Positions 46,294-55,193 of a stretch of DNA of 64,000 bases are shown here, in pieces. Under the pieces are notes generated by a model, which was not told where the DNA came from, searched no databases, and saw only the letters and a list, made by a program, of their open reading frames with translations. Source of the DNA: Ignavibacteriota bacterium (GTDB lineage Bacteria; Bacteroidota; Ignavibacteria; Ignavibacteriales; Melioribacteraceae); assembly GCA_002698995.1 (NCBI GenBank), contig PAAX01000015.1, positions 31,990 to 95,989 on the forward strand. The letters are read 5' to 3'. The number at the start of each line of letters is the position of its first letter. Positions within the stretch are counted from its first letter, which is position 1. Both the position numbers and the translations under genes were made by a program.

Positions 46294-48369
46294 TTAAAAC
46301 GGCCTAAAAACTATTAATAAAAGTACTATACTGAATAAAACAAAAACTAAATATGTCTGGACTTTACCGGTTTGAATTCTCTTAAATGTTAAACCGATAA
46401 ATCCACTCATAAAAGCTGTGAAGTTAACTAAGCCATCTACAACAAAAGTATCAAACCAACCGCTTATTTTTGCCATAACTCTTGTAAACCAAGCTGATCC
46501 GTTTACAATTCCATCAACAATATTAGCGTCAAACCAGAAAAGAATTTTACCAAGCATTAAAGTACCGGAAATAAATGAAGCATGGTAAAGTTCATCAATA
46601 TACCATTTATTAAGAGAGAAATTGTAAAGTGGTTTTACAGACTCTGCAATTTTATCCGGATTAATCTTTTTCCACTGATACATTGAAAAAGCTAATAATA
46701 TTGCCATACCAGCTAAACCAATTGATAATCCCATTGCAGGATAATGAACAGTATGCATTGCATGTTCGTATTTCTCCGAATGAATTACATCTGCAGCCGG
46801 ATCTTCATTTATCATAAAATCAAAACTTGCAGCTTCAGGAACAACGGTAGAAGGAGTTTCAATCCATTTTCCTAAGAACCAGCCTGCATCCGGTGCAATT
46901 GGATTTGGAGTATACCAAATAAATATAGATAAAGCCGATAGAATGATTAACGGCACAGCCATTAATTTTGGTGATTCATGTGCATGATCAAATTTGTGCT
47001 GATTTCTAGGACTTCCATGAAATGTTAAAATTACCAATCTGAACATATAAAATGCAGTCATAAATGCTACTGTAAAGCCTATAATTGGAATAAGCCAATG
47101 ACCGGTCAATTCTCCGAAAGCAAGTGTTCCAGCTAAAAGTCCGTCTTTACTTAAGAAACCAGAAGTTAAGGGAATACCGGAAATTGCCAAAGTAGAAATC
47201 AAAAATGTAGCATAAGTAATTGGCATTTTCTTTTTAAGTCCGCCCATTTCTCTAATGTCCTGTTCGTGATGCATAGCATGAATAACAGAACCGGATCCAA
47301 GGAACAAACAAGCTTTGAAGAAAGCGTGTGTTACTAGATGGAAGAAAGCAAAAGCATATGCTCCAACTCCAAGAGCCATAACCATATAGCCAAGTTGACT
47401 TACAGTTGAGTAAGCCAGAACTTTTTTAATGTCATTCTGAGTTAAAGCAATTGTAGCAGCTAAAAGGGAAGTAAACGCACCAATAACTGCGATAACAAGC
47501 ATTGCATCTGCAGTTAGTAGAGCAAAAATTCTAACAACTAAATAAACACCGGCAGCAACCATTGTAGCAGCATGAATTAAAGCAGAAACCGGAGTAGGAC
47601 CTTCCATAGCGTCCGGAAGCCAGACATGAAGAGGAAATTGTGCAGATTTACCAACGGCACCTAAAAATACTAAAATACCGGCAGCTGTTAACCAAGCTGT
47701 ACTTTCAAAAGGCATAACACCGCTTGCAATTCCACTGAAAATTTTATCAAAGTTAAATGTTCCGTAGGTTGTAAAAAGAATCAGAATTCCAAGGAACATT
47801 CCAATATCGCCAACTCTATTTGTTAAGAACGCTTTTTTACCGGCATCAGAAGCAGAATTTTTTTCGAACCAGAAGCCAATTAAGAGGTAAGAAGAAAGAC
47901 CTACTAATTCCCAGAAGATGTAAATTCCTAATAGGTTATTGCTTAAAACTATGCCCAGCATTGAAAATGTGAATAAACCAAGGTAAGCAAAATATCTTGT
48001 ATATCTTTTATCACCATGCATATATTCAATTGAAAAGTAATGAACAAGCATACTAATCAGATTAACAACGAATAACATAATTACAGTTATGTTATCAATC
48101 ATAACACCTAATTCAACTTTGAATTCTCCTATAACAGGAACTACACCAAAATCAAACCAGGTAAAATCAAAGGCTAATTTAGAATCTACATAAGTAGTTA
48201 ATTTGAAAAATCCGATAACTAAAGAAAGTAGAAAAGCTAGAGAAATAATACCGGTTTCAAATAGATAAAGTTTTGGAAATCTTTTCCCGAAAACTACAGT
48301 AATAAAAAAACTGAATAACGGGAGCAGAAGTACAATAAGCGAAATATTTATTAGTAATTGTTCAGACAT
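46294..48369 (-). CDS. nuoL: NADH-quinone oxidoreductase subunit L
   Basis: 691 aa, the largest pump subunit, with a C-terminal lateral helix region (residues 520-691) that braces the membrane arm. Motifs: [73 protein letters not shown]. Starts 1 bp after nuoK. Mrp antiporter genes are evolutionary relatives; this one is set apart by length and by its position in the nuo operon. Confidence 0.96.
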   Translation of the reverse strand: MSEQLLINISLIVLLLPLFSFFITVVFGKRFPKLYLFETGIISLAFLLSLVIGFFKLTTYVDSKLAFDFTWFDFGVVPVIGEFKVELGVMIDNITVIMLFVVNLISMLVHYFSIEYMHGDKRYTRYFAYLGLFTFSMLGIVLSNNLLGIYIFWELVGLSSYLLIGFWFEKNSASDAGKKAFLTNRVGDIGMFLGILILFTTYGTFNFDKIFSGIASGVMPFESTAWLTAAGILVFLGAVGKSAQFPLHVWLPDAMEGPTPVSALIHAATMVAAGVYLVVRIFALLTADAMLVIAVIGAFTSLLAATIALTQNDIKKVLAYSTVSQLGYMVMALGVGAYAFAFFHLVTHAFFKACLFLGSGSVIHAMHHEQDIREMGGLKKKMPITYATFLISTLAISGIPLTSGFLSKDGLLAGTLAFGELTGHWLIPIIGFTVAFMTAFYMFRLVILTFHGSPRNQHKFDHAHESPKLMAVPLIILSALSIFIWYTPNPIAPDAGWFLGKWIETPSTVVPEAASFDFMINEDPAADVIHSEKYEHAMHTVHYPAMGLSIGLAGMAILLAFSMYQWKKINPDKIAESVKPLYNFSLNKWYIDELYHASFISGTLMLGKILFWFDANIVDGIVNGSAWFTRVMAKISGWFDTFVVDGLVNFTAFMSGFIGLTFKRIQTGKVQTYLVFVLFSIVLLLIVFRPF

Positions 48370-48370
48370 A

Positions 48371-48682
48371 CTATTCTTTTAATTTATTAATTTCATCAAC
48401 ATTAACATTTGCGTAAGTCTTGTAAATATTTAATACAATAGCCAAAGCAATTGCAGCTTCGGCAGCGGCAAGAATAATTACAAATAAAGCGTAAACTTGA
48501 CCGTTTATACCAAAATTGCTGTATCTAGAAAAAGCAACAAAATTGATGTTTGCTGCATTAAGTATTAATTCAACTCCCATTAAAACCATAACGGCATTTT
48601 TTCTGGTAATTACACCATAAATTCCAAGTGCAAATAAAATTGAACTAACAGCCAAATAATGATTTAATCCAACTTCTATCAT
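48371..48682 (-). CDS. nuoK: NADH-quinone oxidoreductase subunit K
   Basis: 103 aa, three membrane helices with LMGVELILNAANINFVAFS (conserved Glu) and LAAAEAAIALAIVL (second Glu). Forms part of the proton path. Between nuoJ (6 bp) and nuoL. Confidence 0.95.
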   Translation of the reverse strand: MIEVGLNHYLAVSSILFALGIYGVITRKNAVMVLMGVELILNAANINFVAFSRYSNFGINGQVYALFVIILAAAEAAIALAIVLNIYKTYANVNVDEINKLKE

Positions 48683-48688
48683 TTACAT

Positions 48689-49186
48689 TTATTCCTTTTC
48701 TCTTCTTGCAATAGATGCTGCACCAATTAATGCTATAAGGAGCAGAATTCCAAGCAATTCAAAAATTAAAACAAAATCTGTTAATAAAACTTTACCAAGC
48801 GAATAAGCAGTAGTAAAAGGAATTTCACCAGGAGCAGATTTCCATTCTGTAGAAACCATTGTTAAAACTAAAATACCGGCAAATAAACCAACTCCAATTA
48901 GTGCCGGAACAATTTGAGTGGTTCCCGATCTTATTTCTACGTTGGTTATTTTATTAGTAAGCATTACACCGAAAAGCAGAAGAATAAGAATGCCTCCAAC
49001 ATAAACTAATATTTGAACTACACCAATAAAATCAGCACCTAAAAGAATATAAAGTCCGGCAACGCCAAAAAATGTAAAGATTAAGAAAAAGGCTGCATGG
49101 ACAATATTTTTGGTACTAACAACAAATGCTGCGGAAACCAGCGTAACAATTGCAAATAAATAAAATATTATATCGTAAATGTTCAT
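48689..49186 (-). CDS. nuoJ: NADH-quinone oxidoreductase subunit J
   Basis: 165 aa, five membrane helices; the conserved third helix reads FIGVVQILVYVGGILILLLF with the pi-bulge-forming Tyr-Val-Gly-Gly. N-terminus NIVHAAFFLIFTFFGVAGLY is typical. 3 bp after nuoI. Confidence 0.94.
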   Translation of the reverse strand: MNIYDIIFYLFAIVTLVSAAFVVSTKNIVHAAFFLIFTFFGVAGLYILLGADFIGVVQILVYVGGILILLLFGVMLTNKITNVEIRSGTTQIVPALIGVGLFAGILVLTMVSTEWKSAPGEIPFTTAYSLGKVLLTDFVLIFELLGILLLIALIGAASIARREKE

Positions 49187-49189
49187 TTA

Positions 49190-49792
49190 TTATTCTTTTG
49201 GTTTATCTTCTTTGGAATTATCATTTGCTTTTGCATCTTCTTTAGCTTTTGCGGCGGCTTCTGCTTTAGCTTTGGCTGCTGCAGCTTTTTCAGCTTCTTT
49301 TTGAGCTTGAAATTCTTCAAAATTTGCTTTCTTTTCTTTAACTTCTGTCGAAGTAAGAGTAGCAAATTTATAAACTAAATCATTTCTATCATATTCTGAG
49401 AATTCATATGAATCTGTCATATAAATACATTCAGTAGGACAGGGGAATACACATAATTGACAGTAACAGCATTTTGCGATATCGATATTAAATGTAGTTA
49501 CCCATAAAGCTTTTTTCTTACCGTTGGATGTTTTACCCAAATCTTCTGTAGGCAACGATTTTACGGTTTCAATTTCTATACACTCAACCGGACAAGCTCT
49601 AGCGCATTGATCACAGCCAATACAGTCATCCATATTTACATATAAACGATTTCTAACTCTATCTGGTAGAGCAACTTTTACATCAGGATATTGAATTGTA
49701 ACTGAAGGAGTGAAAAGATGTTTAAAGGTAATTTTCATCCCTACTAAAACAGTCCAAATTCCCAACCATGTATTTTTTAGATATTCTTTCAT
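49190..49792 (-). CDS. nuoI: NADH-quinone oxidoreductase subunit I, with an Ala/Lys/Glu-rich tail
   Basis: 200 aa. Carries the two [4Fe-4S] clusters N6a and N6b in CIGCDQCARACPVECIEIE and CCYCQLCVFPCPTECIYM. Residues from about 147 form a tail rich in Ala, Lys and Glu (for example EKAAAAKAKAEAAAKAKED) that standard NuoI lacks; it should be a charged helix or disordered. Between nuoH and nuoJ with 2-3 bp gaps. Confidence 0.95.
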   Translation of the reverse strand: MKEYLKNTWLGIWTVLVGMKITFKHLFTPSVTIQYPDVKVALPDRVRNRLYVNMDDCIGCDQCARACPVECIEIETVKSLPTEDLGKTSNGKKKALWVTTFNIDIAKCCYCQLCVFPCPTECIYMTDSYEFSEYDRNDLVYKFATLTSTEVKEKKANFEEFQAQKEAEKAAAAKAKAEAAAKAKEDAKANDNSKEDKPKE

Positions 49793-49794
49793 AA

Positions 49795-50865
49795 TTATAT
49801 TAAGGAGATTAATCCGATTATTATAAGATTAACAAAAGCATAAGGAATTAAATATTTCCAGCAGACAGTCATAAGCTGATCTACTCTTAATCTTGGTAAT
49901 GTCCATCTAAGCCACATTTGAACAAATACAAAGAATAAACCTTTCATAGTAAACCAGAAAAGCTGTTCGAGTGGAATTAACCATTCTAAACCAATTAAAT
50001 TACCAAAGTAGCCGAAAGGAGATTGGTATCCACCGAAAAAGATTGAAGCAGCAATAGCAGAAACAGCAAACATATTTGCATATTCAGCTAAAAAGAATAT
50101 TGCGAACTTCATTCCTGAGTATTCAGTATGGTAACCGGCAACTAATTCTGATTCAGCTTCAGGAATATCAAAAGGAGTTCTGTTAACTTCTGCAAGGGAA
50201 GAAATATAGAAAATTACAAAAGCAACAATCATAAAAGGAATTAATAAGATTTTTTGAATACCCCATTCAGCACCGCCGAAAATTGTCCAATTCCAGAAAT
50301 AAGCAGTTTGAATTTCACTCATAGTATTTAAACTAAGAGTTCCGGTAATCATTACTACAGATAGTATTACCAGCGCAGTTGGAATTTCATAAGAAATAAT
50401 TTGAGCTGCGGAACGCATTGCGCCTAGAAGGGAATACTTATTGTTTGAAGCCCATCCAGACATCAGAATTCCGGCTACAACAAGACTGCTTATTGCCAAA
50501 ATAAAGAAAAGACCAATATCTGCAGAAGTACCAATATAAATTGATGTAAAAGGTATTGCTGCAAAAGCCGCATAACTTCCGGCAAAAACCAATACCGGTG
50601 CAAGATTAAAAAGTTTTTTGTCAGCATCTTTATTAATAATATCTTCTTTTTGAATTAGCTTTAAGATATCTGCAACAGTTTGTAAAACTCCATAAGGACC
50701 GGTTCGCATTGGACCAAGTCTATCCTGCATAAAAGCAGAAACTTTTCTTTCTAAATAAACAGCAAATAAAGCAAAGGGGAGAATGAATAGAAAGAGAGGA
50801 AGAAATGCTGCAATAAGAATTGCAATTATTTCACTATTGAAAATATTTGTTAAGATTTCATACAT
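49795..50865 (-). CDS. nuoH: NADH-quinone oxidoreductase subunit H
   Basis: 356 aa, eight membrane helices; forms the quinone chamber. Signatures: AVYLERKVSAFMQDRLGPMR, RSAAQIISYEIPTALVIL, SLAEVNRTPFDIPEAESELV, YHTEYSGMKFAIFFLAEYAN and RWTLPRLRVDQLM. Its ATG shares one base with the nuoD stop codon (TAATG), so translation is coupled; nuoEFG are absent between them. Confidence 0.97.
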   Translation of the reverse strand: MYEILTNIFNSEIIAILIAAFLPLFLFILPFALFAVYLERKVSAFMQDRLGPMRTGPYGVLQTVADILKLIQKEDIINKDADKKLFNLAPVLVFAGSYAAFAAIPFTSIYIGTSADIGLFFILAISSLVVAGILMSGWASNNKYSLLGAMRSAAQIISYEIPTALVILSVVMITGTLSLNTMSEIQTAYFWNWTIFGGAEWGIQKILLIPFMIVAFVIFYISSLAEVNRTPFDIPEAESELVAGYHTEYSGMKFAIFFLAEYANMFAVSAIAASIFFGGYQSPFGYFGNLIGLEWLIPLEQLFWFTMKGLFFVFVQMWLRWTLPRLRVDQLMTVCWKYLIPYAFVNLIIIGLISLI

Positions 50866-51977
50866 TATCTATCAACTTCTCCTAATACTATATCTATAGA
50901 ACCTAAAATAGCAATTACATCTGCAACCATATGACCTTTGCAGAGTTCGCCCATTACTCCTAAGCTAACAAAAGAAGGAGGTCTAACTTTAACTCTAAAT
51001 GGATTAACTGAACCGTCACTGATAATAAAATATCCTAGTTCACCTCGTGGATTTTCAACTCTTGTGTAAATCTGTCCAACAGGTGGTTTAATTCTTTTAG
51101 GAATGGCAGATTGAACATCACCTTCAGGTATATTATCAATAGCTTGTTCAAGTATTTTGATACTTTGTTCAATTTCAAGAACTCGTACATAATATCTATC
51201 CCAGCAGTCACCAACTTGTCCCATCAAACCTTCACCAATTGGAATATCAAATTCGAATCTATCATAAATTGAGTAAGGATCTTCTCTTCTTAAGTCAAAT
51301 GCTAAGCCTGAAGCTCTTAAATTTGGTCCGGTCATACCATAGTTTATTGCTGCATCAAGAGAAAGAACACCAATATTCGCAGTTCTTTCAATAAAAATCT
51401 TATTGTAGGATAAGAGATTATTTAATTCGGTTACATTCGGTTTGAAGTACTCAAGAAATTCTTTTGTGAGTCTAACAAAATCCGGATGAATATCGTGTGA
51501 AAGTCCGCCAGGCCAAACATAATTATATAATAACCTAGCACCGCATGTCATTTCAAAAAGTGAAAGAATTTTTTCACGATCTCTGAATAAATAAAGAAAA
51601 GGGGTGAAAGCTCCGATATCCAAGCCATAAGTACCAAGAGCCACAACGTGAGAAGCAATTCTTTGAAGTTCACCCATTATTATACGAATGTATTCAACTC
51701 TCTCAGGAACTTCAATTCCCAGCAATCTTTCAACAGCAATTGCATAACCAATATTATTAGACATGGAAGCAAGATAATCCATTCTATCTGTATAAGGAAC
51801 AACTTGCGGATATGTCATTACTTCGGCATGTTTTTCAAAGCATCTATGAAGATAACCGATATGAGGAATAACATCAGTTACAATTTCACCTTCAAGTTTT
51901 AATTCGAGTCTCAAAACACCATGAGTAGAAGGGTGCTGTGGACCCATATTTAATATCATTTCTTCAGTCTTGACCAT
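50865..51977 (-). CDS. nuoD: NADH-quinone oxidoreductase subunit D
   Basis: 370 aa 49-kDa type subunit; with NuoB it binds quinone. Motifs LNMGPQHPSTHGVLRLELKL, IGYLHRCFEKHAEVM, RIASHVVALGTYGLDIGAF and the C-terminal GSIDIVLGEVDR. Directly upstream lies a small four-helix-bundle insertion in place of the usual tight junction with nuoC; no Shine-Dalgarno precedes the ATG. Confidence 0.97.
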   Translation of the reverse strand: MVKTEEMILNMGPQHPSTHGVLRLELKLEGEIVTDVIPHIGYLHRCFEKHAEVMTYPQVVPYTDRMDYLASMSNNIGYAIAVERLLGIEVPERVEYIRIIMGELQRIASHVVALGTYGLDIGAFTPFLYLFRDREKILSLFEMTCGARLLYNYVWPGGLSHDIHPDFVRLTKEFLEYFKPNVTELNNLLSYNKIFIERTANIGVLSLDAAINYGMTGPNLRASGLAFDLRREDPYSIYDRFEFDIPIGEGLMGQVGDCWDRYYVRVLEIEQSIKILEQAIDNIPEGDVQSAIPKRIKPPVGQIYTRVENPRGELGYFIISDGSVNPFRVKVRPPSFVSLGVMGELCKGHMVADVIAILGSIDIVLGEVDR

Positions 51978-51998
51978 AGTACATAGTATTTAGTAGTG

Positions 51999-52403
51999 AG
52001 TATTGAGTATAATTACTACTAATTCTTCCTTATAGTATTTAACAAACCGTGTAACATTTTTTGTATTTCAGTAACTCTAATATTCATCTCTAAAAATCAG
52101 TATCAGATAAAAAATTTAAATCATTTGCCAGAATCAACTGTGATTCAAGTTCAAAAGCTGAACCGTTAGCTAAATCTAAAAATCTCGCAAATTCAATCGA
52201 ACTTTCTCTACCGCAACCTTCTGCAATATTAGAAGAAATTGATATGGCTGATCTTCTAATTTGATTAGTTAATCCAAAAACTTCTTCTTTAGGAAAACTT
52301 TCTGTATGTATATAAATTTCTTTCACTAACAATCTTGTATTATTCCAAACTTTTAGTTCTTTAAATTGATGCATTTTCTTTTCAATTCTTTGTACTCAAT
52401 ACT
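51999..52403 (-). mobile_element. Four-helix-bundle gene insertion flanked by inverted repeats
   Basis: An 11-bp sequence, TACTCAATACT, occurs at 52393-52403 and inverted at 51999-52009, surrounding a short gene that does not belong to complex I. Further TACTnAnTACT-type repeats lie in both flanks. Placement between nuoC and nuoD, which are normally adjacent, and the matching ends suggest a mobile unit of about 405 bp. No transposase is inside, so it must have moved with help from elsewhere or by another mechanism. Confidence 0.6.
52019..52374 (-). pseudogene. Four helix bundle protein (S23/IVP family), probably frameshifted
   Basis: The frame from 52374 ends early after 94 aa (LNFLSDTDF). 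It has the family signature LKVWNNTRLLVKEIYIHTES, FPKEEVFGLTNQIRRSAISI and SNIAEGCGRES. In the next frame, from the stop, the expected C-terminus continues (MNIRVTEIQKMLHGLLNTIR, stop at 52019-52021). A run of five T at about 52088-52092 would need a sixth to join them, so one base is lost or miscalled in a homopolymer. Function is unknown; relatives are encoded in intervening sequences of 23S rRNA genes and within operons. Confidence 0.75.
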
Positions 52404-52422
52404 AAGTACTCATTACTTGATA

Positions 52423-52953
52423 CTAATAAGGTACCTTCATTCCTTGGTAGAATTCGGGATTTTTGTAATCTTTTCTTAACGGGTAACCGGCTTCCCAATC
52501 ATAAGGCATAAGTATTCTTCTTAAATCCGGGTGATTTAGGAATATAATACCAAACATATCATAAGCTTCACGTTCATGCCAGTTAGCAGTTTTCCAAATT
52601 GATTCAACCGATTCTACTTCAGGTTTTTCTCTTAAGGCAGAAGTTTTGATTGTAACTTTGTGCTTTAAGTAAATAGAATGAAGATGATAAACAACACTTA
52701 AAGTACCGCCGGTAATTATTTCGGTACCATCTTCTTCTTTTACTTTTTCACCGTTTGCGTCATCAACTCCGCTTAAATTCATTAAACTGTCGAATCTTAA
52801 TTCTTCATTATCTCTTAAAAATTCGGCAATAATATGAACTTTAAGTGGATCTACCACAATAACTTCTTCGGTAGGAACTTCTTTTATATGCTCAATTATA
52901 GCTTCGTTAAATTCTTTTTTCAGAATTTCAAAAATTTCTTCTGTAGTTTTCAT
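52423..52953 (-). CDS. nuoC: NADH-quinone oxidoreductase subunit C
   Basis: 176 aa 30-kDa type subunit: [25 protein letters not shown]-like core, and the signature [20 protein letters not shown] followed by [20 protein letters not shown]. Overlaps nuoB by 4 bp (ATGA). Not fused to nuoD. Confidence 0.95.
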   Translation of the reverse strand: MKTTEEIFEILKKEFNEAIIEHIKEVPTEEVIVVDPLKVHIIAEFLRDNEELRFDSLMNLSGVDDANGEKVKEEDGTEIITGGTLSVVYHLHSIYLKHKVTIKTSALREKPEVESVESIWKTANWHEREAYDMFGIIFLNHPDLRRILMPYDWEAGYPLRKDYKNPEFYQGMKVPY

Positions 52954-53441
52954 GCAGATTTAGTTCGCAAAGATTCTTTTCTAATTTTTTCTTGTAATTT
53001 TAATAAACCTTCTAAAAGTGCTTCGGGACGTGGAGGGCAGCCCGGAACGTAAACATCAACAGGAATAACTCTATCAACTCCTTTTAGCACATGATAACCA
53101 TGCTCCCAATAAGGACCTCCGCAATTAGAACAGCTTCCCATAGAAATTATATATTTTGGATCAGGCATTTGCTCATATAATCTTTTAATTCTAGTTGCCA
53201 TTTTTAACGTAACTGTACCGGAAATGATTATTACATCAGCTTGACGAGGAGTATTTCTAGGAATAACTCCAAATCTATCGAAATCATAATGAGAAGCTGA
53301 AGTAGCCATCATTTCAATAGCACAGCAGGCAAGACCGAAACCTAACTGCCAGATTGATGATAATCTAGCCCAATTCATTAAATCATCGGCTTTAGCAACT
53401 ACTATATTACCATCTTCAAATTGTTTATCTAATAAACCCAT
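52950..53441 (-). CDS. nuoB: NADH-quinone oxidoreductase subunit B
   Basis: 163 aa, holds the terminal [4Fe-4S] cluster N2 at the quinone site: [20 protein letters not shown] with tandem Cys, [20 protein letters not shown], and [20 protein letters not shown]. Its last codons overlap nuoC, and its first base overlaps nuoA. Confidence 0.97.
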   Translation of the reverse strand: MGLLDKQFEDGNIVVAKADDLMNWARLSSIWQLGFGLACCAIEMMATSASHYDFDRFGVIPRNTPRQADVIIISGTVTLKMATRIKRLYEQMPDPKYIISMGSCSNCGGPYWEHGYHVLKGVDRVIPVDVYVPGCPPRPEALLEGLLKLQEKIRKESLRTKSA

Positions 53442-53884
53442 TAGTTTTCACTTTCAACATTTATTTGAGAATTTGTTTGAAGCAGATTCTTCTTTTCAAA
53501 TTTAACATCTACTTTTTTAGGAGTAGGACGAGCCCATTCAAGGTCTCCTTTGCGCCATTCGTAAGCCATACCCAAACCAAGAACTACAAGAAAAATTATT
53601 CCAACCAAAAAGCCGTAAATTCCGTAATCTTGATAAGTTAAAGCCCAAGGGAATAGAAGAACAACTTCCACATCAAAAATTAGGAAAATTAAGGCTACAA
53701 CATAAAAACGGATATTAAACTTAACCCAAGGAGTGCCTTCAATATTTTCACCGCATTCGTAAACGTCTAATTTTTCTTTTGTTGGTCTTGATGGTCTGAT
53801 AAGTTTGGCAGCATAGATGGCAATTATTGTAAAAAGAATTGCAACTAATATAAATATGAAAATTTTACCGAACTCTGTTAGCAT
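53441..53884 (-). CDS. nuoA: NADH-quinone oxidoreductase subunit A
   Basis: 147 aa, three membrane helices with [20 protein letters not shown] (the conserved loop containing Cys) and [16 protein letters not shown] (conserved Asp/Glu). The C-terminus is longer than in E. coli ([20 protein letters not shown]). First gene of the nuo operon, 224 bp after mrpG; that gap should contain its promoter. Confidence 0.95.
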   Translation of the reverse strand: MLTEFGKIFIFILVAILFTIIAIYAAKLIRPSRPTKEKLDVYECGENIEGTPWVKFNIRFYVVALIFLIFDVEVVLLFPWALTYQDYGIYGFLVGIIFLVVLGLGMAYEWRKGDLEWARPTPKKVDVKFEKKNLLQTNSQINVESEN

Positions 53885-54108
53885 AATATTTTTGAATTAT
53901 TTTTCGAAAAAATAATATAATCGGAATTTAATGTCAATTTATAATCCCACTAAATTTGTTAACAAACATAAAATGAATTTCTCGTAAATGAGAATAGTTA
54001 TCCTTTAAAAATTATTTTACAAAAATAGAATTTATGAGTGAATAATCAATAATTAATTTGAGAAATTATTTAAGAGAGAGAAGGAAAATTTGATATAAAT
54101 CTGATTAT

Positions 54109-54453
54109 TTATTTCAATTCATGAGTTGAATCATCATATTTATCTTTTAGTTGATCGAACTTAGTTCCTTTCCAAAGGAGAGTTTTTTGAATGTATGCTG
54201 CTCTGCCAATCATATGTGCTGCAACCGGTGCCGTAAGAGTAATAAAAAGGATAATTATAATTCCTCTGCTGATTAAACCTATTTCGCCAAAATATAAAAC
54301 TGTTCCTAACACAACACAGCCAACTCCCAAAGTTGAGGCTTTGGTAGTTGCCGACATTCTAGTATAAAGATCGGGCATTCTTATTAAACCGATTCCAGAT
54401 AAAAGAATAAAAATCGCACCAATTATTAGCAGACTTATTATTATAAAATCCAT
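54109..54453 (-). CDS. mrpG: Mrp Na+/H+ antiporter subunit G
   Basis: 114 aa, three membrane helices; IGLIRMPDLYTRMSATTKAS is the family signature, with GVGCVVLGTVLYF after it. Last gene of the Mrp operon, 3 bp after mrpF. Confidence 0.93.
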   Translation of the reverse strand: MDFIIISLLIIGAIFILLSGIGLIRMPDLYTRMSATTKASTLGVGCVVLGTVLYFGEIGLISRGIIIILFITLTAPVAAHMIGRAAYIQKTLLWKGTKFDQLKDKYDDSTHELK

Positions 54454-54456
54454 TTC

Positions 54457-54723
54457 CTATTTTTTCCTTTCCAAATAAAAAGCAAAAGCTACAGTTGTTA
54501 AAAAGGCAAGAAGTGCAAGAATAACAGCAGCATCAAGAAGAACCGGTTTATCGTATAAAAATGATAGAATTGAGATAAAGCCAATTCCGGCTGCAGTAAG
54601 AAGATCCAACGCTACTATTCTATCTGCTAAAGAAGGACCTTTTAATAATCTTATAAATATAAAAAGAATACCAACACTAATCGCAACCAGTGAAATATAT
54701 GCTGTTGTTTCAAAAAATGTCAT
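54457..54723 (-). CDS. mrpF: Mrp Na+/H+ antiporter subunit F
   Basis: 88 aa, three membrane helices: RLLKGPSLADRIVALDLLTA is the hallmark, followed by YDKPVLLDAAVILALLAFL. Starts 4 bp inside the end of mrpE. Confidence 0.93.
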   Translation of the reverse strand: MTFFETTAYISLVAISVGILFIFIRLLKGPSLADRIVALDLLTAAGIGFISILSFLYDKPVLLDAAVILALLAFLTTVAFAFYLERKK

Positions 54724-55193
54724 CTCATTACCTCAAGAAGTTTTTTTTCAAATCCTTCTTTAATTTCTTTAATGGTTTCTTCTGCACTTACAACGTACAT
54801 TGCATGAATGTATAATGTTTTTCGATCTTTTGAAAGATCAAGACTAAGAGTACCGGGAGTAAGAGTTATTATGTTAGCTAACAGAGTAATTTCCAAATCG
54901 GTTTTTGCATCTAAAGGAATTGCAACAATAGCCGGTTTCATTAAATGCGTAGGAGTTAAAATATCCATCGCAATTTTTAAGTTTGCAAGAATCAATTCAT
55001 AAGTAAAATAAATAATGAATGAAATTAATTTCGGAATTCGTGAAAAGTATTTTGTTTCACCGGATGATGCTTTTAAAATAAGAACGATTGCAAACCCTAT
55101 TAAAAAACCTTCCAGAAAATTGTTAAAATCCAAATCGCCGGTTAAGAACATCCAAGTTAAAGCGAGCAGTATGTTGTATAAAAAGTAATTCAA
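54720..55193 (-). CDS. mrpE: Mrp Na+/H+ antiporter subunit E
   Basis: 157 aa; N-terminal helices (FLYNILLALTWMFLTGDLDF) and the C-terminal soluble part ITLLANIITLTPGTLSLDLS characteristic of MrpE. Follows mrpD by no gap and overlaps mrpF by 4 bp. Confidence 0.93.
   Translation of the reverse strand: MNYFLYNILLALTWMFLTGDLDFNNFLEGFLIGFAIVLILKASSGETKYFSRIPKLISFIIYFTYELILANLKIAMDILTPTHLMKPAIVAIPLDAKTDLEITLLANIITLTPGTLSLDLSKDRKTLYIHAMYVVSAEETIKEIKEGFEKKLLEVMR

Noticed and set aside
49183..49365. 60-aa Lys/Leu-rich reading frame overlapping nuoI
   Set aside because: It is the shifted reading of the Ala/Lys tail of NuoI.
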